Origin: Tubiluchus corallicola
Lineage: Eukaryota > Priapulida > Priapulimorpha > Priapulimorphida > Tubiluchidae
Length of the DNA: 64,000 nt
Assembly (NCBI GenBank): GCA_030141605.1
Contig: JAQGDQ010000488.1
Location: 1 to 64,000 of the forward strand
Direction: 5' to 3'
The notes under the pieces are model-generated. The model saw only the letters and a program-made list of their open reading frames with translations. It was not told the origin of the DNA and ran no database searches. Made by a program: the position numbers and the translations under genes. Each line of letters opens with the position of its first letter. Position 1 is the first letter of the stretch. Positions 55,783 through 64,000 of this stretch are shown in pieces.

Positions 55783-56539
55783 TGTAATAGCTACACAAAG
55801 CATAACATATTACGCAAGCGCTAGTTTAATCAACTTACCGTATAACATATATGTAATTGCTACACAAAGCATAACATATTACACGAGCGCTAGTTTAATC
55901 AACTTACCGTATAACATATATGTAATTGCTACACAAAGCATAACATATTACACGAGCGCTAGTTTAATCAACTTACCGTATAACATATATGTAATTGCTA
56001 CACAAAGCATAACATGTTACACGAGCGCTAGTTTAATCAACTTACCGTATAACATATATCTAATTGCTACACAAAGCATAACATATTACACGAGCGCTAG
56101 TTTAATCAACTTGCCGTATAACATATATGTAATTGCTACACAAAGCATAACATATTACACGAGCGCTAGTTTAATCAACTTACCGTATAACATATATGTA
56201 ATTGCTACACAAAGCATAACATGTTACACGAGCGCTAGTTTAATCAACTTACCGTATAACATATATGTAATTGCTACACAAAGCATAACATGTTACACGA
56301 GCGCTAGTTTAATCAACTTACCGTATAACATATATCTAATTGCTACACAAAGCATAACATATTACACGAGCGCTAGTTTAATCAACTTACCGTATAACAT
56401 ATATGTAATTGCTACACAAAGCATAACATGTTACACGAGCGCTAGTTTAATCAACTTACCGTATAACATATATGTAATTGCTACACAAAGCATAACATAT
56501 TACACGAGCGCTAGTTTAATCAACTTACCGTATAACATA
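55783..56539. repeat. Minisatellite, 69-bp unit, 11 copies
   Basis: The unit runs TATATGTAATTGCTACACAA, AGCATAACATATTACACGAG, CGCTAGTTTAATCAACTTACC and GTATAACA. Sequence unrelated to the 69-bp array at 34493. The 289-codon open frame over it follows from the period being divisible by 3. About 550 bp after the MTPN stop. Confidence 0.96.
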
Positions 56540-57124
56540 ACCCCAACAGCTATTTTTGTGCTTGCTTCTCATGTATTGTGGAAGCCTAGTAAACAACAAT
56601 TAACTTCTTCCTCTGTAAATTGCTTTCTGTTGCATACTTATGTATGAAAAATAGCCATTATATTATTCTGCTTAGTGTTTTGTACCTAATAGCCTAGTTA
56701 GTCTAGTAGTAACAACAGCAATTCCGATACTCCACACCTCAGTCAGACTTTGCTTCCAGACAATTTCGAATTGATTGTATAGTGTTGTTGCTTAAATTTA
56801 TACTAGTATCTGTAATAGCTGGTATTCATTTGTTAGGAGCACATATTAGTGAAGCTGATAGGTATGCTAGTAATTGTCTTAATATTTGCGCAAGATGAAT
56901 GTAGCCAGTTGTCCTCTTGTGGAAATGTTTCATATTGTATTTGTGGTATTGCATTTAATTAGTCTTAGTCTCTTGACGAATCGAATGTCGAGCCAGTTGA
57001 ACATTTTCTGCAGATTTTAACAAACTTATCCTAGCAATTGAGTAACGTTTTTTACCGTCATTTGCTTCATCAAATCAAGAATAATCGGATAATGAAGTTT
57101 TGATGATATATGTTCTCGATTTCC

Positions 57125-57925
57125 TGTTAGTATTTCGAGATTTCTCCCATCTTCAAGGTGTCAGTAATCTTAAATGGGTTTCATGTCCATCTAAAAATGG
57201 ACATTACGCTACGACTGCATGATCACACGGGATTCCTGTTTAAAAACAAAATTCACAAACCAAGTAGAGTAACTGTTTAACGTCATTTAACCCTTTCAGT
57301 CCCAAATTATTTTTTTAATAAGAAAATTTTTTTGGCTCTGTACTTTTGTTCAGTATGTCCATCTTGTTTACACATAATTATTTTTTTCTACCTTTTTTGC
57401 CATTTCATCACCATTTTTAGTCTATTGTTATTGGCTTGAATCAAAATAACTATTAACAGATCAAATAACTGTCAGTTTTAAAATTTTAGTAATTTTAAAG
57501 GTAGAAAATATTCTCGTATCCCACGGGATACAACAGGTATGAAAGGGTTAAAATGGCAAACTAGAAAATCTACATGGCATAAAAAACTGTGCAAGGTACA
57601 GTACTTTAGAGACGACTTTGTACAGGTCAGGATAGCGTACATACTAAATGTCTTATAATGTCAAAAAAAATTATTATGTGTAAACAAGATGGACATACTG
57701 AACAAAAGTACCAAGCCAAAAATTTTTTTCTTATTAAAAAAATAATTTGGGACTGAAAGGGTTAAGGAAAGCTAGAGTGCTAGAAGCAAAGCTCAGAAGA
57801 TTGCAGAATGGCGTCTGTAGATAATGAAGCCAAAACAAAACAAACTTATGCAACCACTGAAGCCAAGACTTAGTGTGACCCTGAAGATGGCAGAAATCAC
57901 GAAGTATTGATAAAAAAATTTATTT
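57125..57925. repeat. Dispersed element, family D, copy 1, carrying a MITE
   Basis: The outer parts 57174-57290 and 57766-57880 match 59971-60195 closely. ATTTCGAGATTTCTCCCATC at 57131 is roughly the inverse of the CAGAAATCACGAAGTATT region near 57890, suggesting inverted ends. CCTGAAGATGGCAGAAATCA resembles a motif common near the ends of Penelope-like and some LINE elements (loose). Confidence 0.6.
57291..57761 (-). mobile_element. piggyBac-like MITE, family P, copy 5, rearranged
   Basis: A short inverted copy (57291-57547, both ends present, TTAA at 57287-57290 and 57548-57551) is followed by the right two-thirds of a copy in direct orientation ending at 57761 with TTAA. The composite as a whole is flanked by TTAA. 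Confidence 0.8.
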
Positions 57926-59970
57926 TCGCCTGGAAGAAGCCATTAACAGTAAAATTCTTAAGTCGCCCAAACACGTATGGTTCATCATGTATTTAGTTGC
58001 TCTCTTTAATTTACTATATTGACATTGATAATGCTTTACTAAGTCACATTATTTTGGCTAGTCTCTTGTTCAGAATCATTGGTGAAAATGCTATGATGTT
58101 TTTGTATAGAATTTTTTGATGATGTTTTTCTAATGTTTATATTCTCGATCTCTGTGTTTATAAGTCTTTTAAGACGTTATAAATAATTTCGTATTTGCCA
58201 TCAATAAAGCATTTTATTTATAAAAATGCTTGAATCATTGTAATTTGTGTAAAGACTGTTGTAAATAATATCCCTCTTACTGGTAACCAGTGTACATGGG
58301 AAACTTACTATTCACTTCAGCAATATTAACATTGCAGTGTTATGCAATCATGCTAATTTAAGATATATGTGCTTAAGTCACTACCACCAGTCAGGGTGAT
58401 GAACTGTTTCAGGGAAATGTTTATTAGCAAAGCTGGGTTGGAATGTGTGCCACGTCAGCAGGGATGAGAATGACATATTTCAAAAAACTGTGAAACAGGC
58501 CGTAGGCAGCAACAAATTGCAATTTTGTAACCATAGAAAGCCTCGAAGTGGAGTTAAAATATCAATTACCTTGTTTCATGTATAATTTAAAATACCCAAC
58601 TATCAAGGATACATGATACCTAATTGTCTCAAAAACGCCTAAGTACTGGCCACTCCTATGCAAAAGTATATAAAAACTGTCTGCAATTGACTCAAATAAC
58701 TCCGCACAATTGATTCTATATTTTTATACATAGAGATATACACGTGGTTACACTGATGTACGTGATGTAAACAAAGTGATGACCTGCCAACTAGCGGTCA
58801 GTTTGGAAATAATGTACTGGGTCCGTAAAAATTTTCTCAACGAATTTACGCGATTTACAAAAATGGCGCTACTGGTCTTCCAAAAACTCGGAATTCCACG
58901 TATCCACGGAAAATTCTCATCCCTGCACGTGTTAGCATAACCAGAACACTCATTAATACGACTGTTTGCAGTAAAATGCATATCACGTATACACATGCTG
59001 CACCAACCATCTGAAGTTGTTGCATGAAGATGTCATAACGCATTATTTAGAGGACCATTAATGATCAAAAGGCCAAGTCCAGCTACAGCCCAGGGGCCCC
59101 CGCCAGCTGAGGGGTCTCCAAAGATGAAATGAAATTAATTTGCTGTGAAAAGATACTGCAGAATGAGAGTAGAAATATGGGGAACTATCTCTTTGAAAAG
59201 GGCTCAATTAATTAATATACTGTATAATAATAAACTGGAATTGTTTTCTTTTCCATTATTCTAACTCACTGGTACTGCCACACTGGCAATCTTGATTACA
59301 ATAACAATTGTCACTGGAGTCCAAGGCCTCACAGTATCTGCAGCCCAGGGGTCTACACAATCAAAATCCAGCCCTGGACAAGTTATGTAGCATGTTGGGT
59401 TTATTTTATTGTTATTACTAAAAGTTAGAAATATATAACATAAAAAGAAATTTGCGAAATTTTCTACAAAGTATAAAGTTAATTGAAACTACAGGTAGCC
59501 ACTATTCGCCTGAAAATTACGACTCAATTAGTGAACTTTATGTACCATAAAACTCTCACACAGCAATGAGGTTTCATTTATCTGTGTACTAAGCACTAAA
59601 CAATGAAAAGTTCTGCAACACAACATAGCAGTAATATTAATCTCTCGACCTTTTATTTCTATATAAAACAATCTAATCTGTGTAGTGATTTCATTGCAGG
59701 TCACACTATATGCTACTGTGTAATAAGCAGCAGCATTTTACACCAAAATGATAAACAGTAAGCAATGTTGTGCATTATTGAAAACATATTAAAGACAATT
59801 CTGGTAGCATTATTGTAAAATTGAAATATACATATAACACACTATATTCCAGGAAACAAAATAGTCAATTTTAGATCAAGTGTTAAATCATAATCAAGTG
59901 AAGAAACCTACTGGAAAATGCACACATGATGACCAAATATTAGAACTTCTCTACATTTCCACGAATGTCC
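57926..59970. other. Intergenic, nothing assigned
   Basis: AT-rich. A minus-strand frame with RDENFPWIRGIPSFWK near 58920 is short and unrecognised. CCAGCTACAGCCCAGGGG near 59075 and CAGCCCAGGGGTC near 59340 are two related scraps of unknown origin. Confidence 0.4.
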
Positions 59971-60200
59971 AAAAATGGGTTTCATGCCCATCTAAAAATG
60001 GACATTACGCTACGACTGCATGATCGCGGGATTCCTGTTTAAAAACAAAATTCACAAACAAAGTAGAGTAACTGTTTAACGTCATTTAAGGAAAGCTAGA
60101 GTGCTAGAGGCAAAGCTCAGAAGATTGCAGAATGGTGTCTGTAGATAATGAAGCCAAAACAAAACAAACTTATGAAACCACTGATGCCAAGACTTTATAA
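59971..60200. repeat. Dispersed element, family D, copy 2, with empty TTAA site
   Basis: It matches 57174-57290 joined directly to 57766-57880. At 60082-60095 it reads TCATTTAAGGAAAG, the uninterrupted form of the site occupied at 57291-57761. Confidence 0.8.
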
Positions 60201-60267
60201 ACAGAAAACACAAGACCTTGCACTACATATACATATGTGCTTCATAGCAAAATCGTCCGTAATCGTC

Positions 60268-60800
60268 TGCAATTAAAGGACAAGAAGAGAGGTACCTGAA
60301 GTAGGTTTCAGAAAAATCGCCTTAAAAAATTATATTACTTCAGACCAATTTTATGCACATATTGCATTTGCGTCGAAAGGAATTTTTGCTGGTTTTCATT
60401 TTGAATCTCCATTACATGACATCACCTACGTAAATTAGGGGAAGAAAAGGCAATGTTAAATTATGTCCCAAAAAATCTATATTACTTAGCATTTTGCTTA
60501 CCTGCTTGAAAGAATTATGTAACTAGAAATAATAATTGAAAATGTTCATGCCAATAGGTAAAATGTCGCTGGCTCACACTCCAGGATGCACTATTCGCCA
60601 ACCAAAAACGTACTTTTAATCTTGTTGACAAGATACAGTAAAAATTTTACTTAAGTTAGTAGCACGTGTACTATGAATGCTCTGATTCTTTTTTCAAACT
60701 TCACGCAATGTTATCTAAACTAAGTGGTGTAAAATTTCAAGACAAATTTTTCAAGCTTTATGTAAGTGGAAGGTTTTCTTATGCTTAAACCTTTGGTATT
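60268..60800 (+). repeat. Dispersed repeat, family R, copy 2
   Basis: It matches 31335-32010 in the same block order with many substitutions and deletions. No coding capacity. Confidence 0.6.
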
Positions 60801-62458
60801 CAAATATCTTGAGTCTCCATTTCATGAGGATCATTTTGATACCACGGTCATCATAATAATCTTGAGGAAATCGCTTTTAAAGTTCGCCATTGTTTTCTGT
60901 CGCGTTTCTACAAAGCACTTAGCAACCGCATAAGTGTTGATTGCTACAGACTTTCAAGAACACATCGAAGTTGTGTTTAAATCCAATAGATGGCCACGAG
61001 TTACTATCGGAGTGTGAAAATACAAGTTTTTTACAATTGCAGTATTAGTAAAAATCGTGTGAGCACCGCTGCAAATTTGTGAATGAGAAATAATTGCTGA
61101 TTATTTCTCTGAAGTTAAGCATTTGCTGCATTTTGCATGAGTTCATGAAAAACTGCTCTCACTAAGCAGGATTACATTATATTTGATAAATTTAATAGGT
61201 TTCTATTCCACACAGAATGGATTTTCATGCAAAATTATATATGAAATGCATTTGCTTAGCTTAGACAAATTAAAAATCGATTTTTGACAACAAAAATAAT
61301 GAAAAAAGTTTTAAGTACCTGCAGTGTTTGCACTGTAACAATGGTACTCTATCACTTGTGTAAAATGGCCTAATGTAGAAAATTTCAACTATCCAGACAC
61401 AACACTCTGATACACTTTGGCCTCAAGTCTACCATTAAGAAGAAACTCCTGCTAAAAGATGATAAGACCTTAATTTGTCCTTGGCTAATCGGTTGGCCTT
61501 TCCTGGAACTTTGAGCAGCAGAACTTTGTGCAACATTTGGGCTGTAGCAAGCACGCAAACAATAAAAGAGTGTGTACGATCGCGCAAGTGTATACTAGAC
61601 TAAGGCACTCAATATGCTAAGTTGGAGTGCCGGAAGAGGTCGTGTTTTTCTTAATTTTATCCAATCAAATCACTTATAAATGTTTAAGCAAATAGCGTGA
61701 TTGGATAGCCACAATTGTCCTGAATAGAACATTACCTAATTTGTAATCATTTAGTTATGTCTGTGCTCATACAATAGCAGGAAAGTCATAGTTCTTATAA
61801 GACCTATTTTGAACGGTGCGGTCTCAAAGGAGTTAAATAAGCAAAAATTTAAATGCAACTCATCGTCGTCCCGAACCTTGTATTCTATGTGTTCCCGTTC
61901 TCTAGTTGTAGCGGACTAGGTTGTTGCAGATTCACAGGACATAGGGGTGCTAAAAACATCCCAACAATGTCAAACAGAGATGCTTGGGGACGAACAAGAC
62001 CCATAATAGGACTATTAATATGTCATTGAGTAATACTCGTATTCTTGGTCTTTATGTCAATCATTCGTTTTCTTTCCTAAATATGTAATTATAGCATCAG
62101 AGCTGTTTCTTGATTAGACGTTTGCAATTTGAATAAATGTTGAATAAAACTTAGCATCGTTGCATAAACCACAATGATCACAATGAAGGTCCTGAACGAG
62201 TTAAAGGCAATCACACACCATTTTGAAATCTTACACAACTTGGCTTCAGTTAGAATACATTTGCACGTTGATTACAAATCAAGATTCGCCAGCCATTCAG
62301 CACAAAGTTATCGTAATATTGAAAGTCCGCAAGCAGTACTAAGAGCATAAACTCGGTAACAAAGAAGACATAAATATCAATCAAACAGATGTACAATATT
62401 TACAGGATAGATGGCAGTGTCGTTATCAAGAATACTAGCTTCCCGTAGGTTGTTTAAC
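60801..62458. other. Intergenic, nothing assigned
   Basis: No repeats or coding segments were recognised. Confidence 0.4.
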
Positions 62459-62540
62459 CTGGAATGCATGCAAATTTCCCATCTGACTGAGTCCAGTTTC
62501 GATGTGGTTTAGATGAATTTCTACATGGTTTTGAAAAACC
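62459..62540 (-). CDS. Weak exon-like segment
   Basis: A pyrimidine-rich acceptor ATATTTGTTCCAG is followed by a frame VFQNHVEIHLNHIETGLSQM then GNLHAFQ, ending at CAG|GTTAAA, a weak donor. Composition is protein-like but there is no family match and no partner exon. Confidence 0.25.
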
Positions 62541-62844
62541 CTGGAACAAATATAATACAGGCAACTGAATAATGATGGTAACTCCATCCATAAATAATAA
62601 CATGTCAGGCAAAGCAGGGAAACGTGTGGATTCTTCAAGATGAACGTTTGTTGGGACTAGTGAGAAATAGGTTTCAAGATAGACACCTTTTTCAAACCAC
62701 ATATCTTTCAACAAGCAGACAAACAAACAAACAAAATAAAGCTAAAGCAGCCTTCAGTTTTGTTTATTTAAAGGTGTAGGCCTGTTGCACCAAAACATCA
62801 ATATCACAACCAGGGCCGCATTATGACATTTTGGGCCTCTAGAC

Positions 62845-63315
62845 CAGCGGTGTGCAAATTGCGGCCCGCCGAGAGAAATTGTGCGGCACGCGAAGAGATT
62901 TGTCAACCTAATGAAAGCGCGGCCCGGGCGATTAATTGAGTGTATCCAGCTGAAGTCCGTGCCATGATCCCAAAAATAGTGCGGGTAGTTTTTTCTACTA
63001 GATCGGATGCCATTAACCCTTACAAGACGGTTGTAGGTTAATGTCACTGTACTACACAGACTGTGTGATACACATTACTAATATGCATTGTAATGAAATT
63101 ACCACTATCTGTCCTGAAAGTAGAAATATATGGTTTGTAATATAAATTTTAATAACTTCTAAAATAGTTTCTTGAGTGTAGTAGTAATGATGTATGCAGG
63201 TTGGATGCAAAAAAAATCATTAGGCCTTTCTGTACTTGGCTCCTTGATCAAACTGCCTGTGGCCCGCAGGAAAGTTTAATGTGGCCCGGCTAGTCAGATA
63301 ATTTGCACACCCCTG
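62845..63315 (-). mobile_element. Non-autonomous hAT element, family H1, copy 4
   Basis: CAGCGGTGTGCAAAT to ATTTGCACACCCCTG with a perfect 8-bp duplication CTCTAGAC (62837-62844, 63316-63323). Inverse orientation to the copies at 3976 and 5236. Confidence 0.93.
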
Positions 63316-63524
63316 CTCTAGACTAATGAAATTATAGCCCGCCCGTCCCCGCAGAAGGAGCGACCTGCTAACTTGCCGGCTCGCATCTTGAATAATTTTT
63401 ACTCATGATATATTTCAGCAACATTTACATAACTTGAAGTAAACTTATTGCAAATTTTTTAAATAAACTAGAATGACTATTTTTTTGTTTGTCAATAAAA
63501 ATATTCTTTATGAAATATCAATTC

Positions 63525-64000
63525 AATTCAATTTATTTATTAACTCCTCAAGAATTAGCAAAATACAGTATTAGAAATACATGCAATATTATGTAACAAA
63601 GGAGAAGGGCAGCGAAGAACACGCAGGTTATCTACTCAGCCACCCTTAAATAGCAACGATTAAGTAAAATTAATTTTGGCGCCGTTTTCAATTTAAATTT
63701 GAATTCTGTCGACGTGTGTAATTGGCAATTAACTGATGGGAAACGCAATACTGTAGAACATAATAATTTAAATAACCAAAAATTTACAATTCTAAAATAC
63801 TGAAAATCGTGTGAAGCAAACAAAATAAAAGTAACTTAAGATTTTTAACATAACAGAAAATGGATAATGTGAGCATTAACTAAAAAAAATCCGATAAAAA
63901 ACCAGTAGAATGATCAATCAAAGATGTTCATAAAAAAATATAATAAATTAAACTAAGGAAAATAAGGCAAATATAAATCATACAAAAAAAACAAGGAAAA
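63525..64000 (-). mobile_element. LINE 3' tail and A-rich end of window
   Basis: On the minus strand TTAATAAATAAATTGAATTG at about 63542-63523 resembles a LINE 3' tail. The remaining sequence to the window end is A-rich with no feature. Confidence 0.4.

Noticed and set aside
55778-56647. 289-codon ORF over the 69-bp array
   Set aside because: The period is divisible by three; composition is that of the repeat and there is no family match.
58748-59043. Minus-strand ORFs near 58.9 kb as exons
   Set aside because: No convincing splice pair, start context or family; overlapping frames are equally open.

Overview
This is AT-rich, repeat-dense animal nuclear DNA. The genes are split by introns with GT-AG junctions, the protein matches are to animal families (GPATCH3, pentraxin, myotrophin, ASNSD1), and non-LTR retrotransposons, MITEs and minisatellites fill the spaces. 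There is no bacterial signature. The species cannot be named from the sequence; an invertebrate, perhaps a non-bilaterian or a lophotrochozoan, is an inference only.

Four protein-coding genes are supported. (1) GPATCH3 lies on the minus strand from 17571 to 4586. All seven coding exons could be joined with matching phases into a 511-residue protein. (2) A pentraxin-domain gene lies on the minus strand from 36905 to 22209. Six phase-matched exons give the pentraxin fold, an internal furin-type site and a helical C-terminal tail; the 5' end is not found with certainty. (3) MTPN (myotrophin) lies on the plus strand from 48391 to 55227, with four phase-0 exons and 116 residues. (4) ASNSD1 lies on the plus strand from 49668 to 51554. 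It is a single-exon gene of 628 residues sitting entirely inside MTPN intron 2 on the same strand. Exon-like segments at 41581-41751, 42498-42657 and 62459-62540 (all minus) are unassigned.

Layout. 1-4.5 kb: LINE remnant, a 56-57-bp array, two MITEs. 4.6-17.6 kb: GPATCH3, whose introns hold hAT, piggyBac-like and pogo-like MITEs, a tRNA-derived SINE and a LINE broken by a second hAT family. 17.6-22 kb: LINE scrap and empty AT-rich DNA. 22.2-36.9 kb: the pentraxin gene; three of its introns carry long minisatellites (37, 63 and 69 bp). 37-48.3 kb: repeats, LTR-like pieces, a pentanucleotide tract and a decayed LINE ending about 0.45 kb before MTPN. 48.4-55.2 kb: MTPN with ASNSD1 nested in it. 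55.8-64 kb: another 69-bp array, MITEs and dispersed repeats.

The genes do not form one pathway. The most notable points are the nested ASNSD1/MTPN arrangement, the pentraxin with a basic cleavage site and an altered calcium loop, intronic arrays that repeat polyadenylation-like and splice-acceptor-like motifs on the sense strand of that gene, and a filled site plus matching empty site for a TTAA-inserting MITE.
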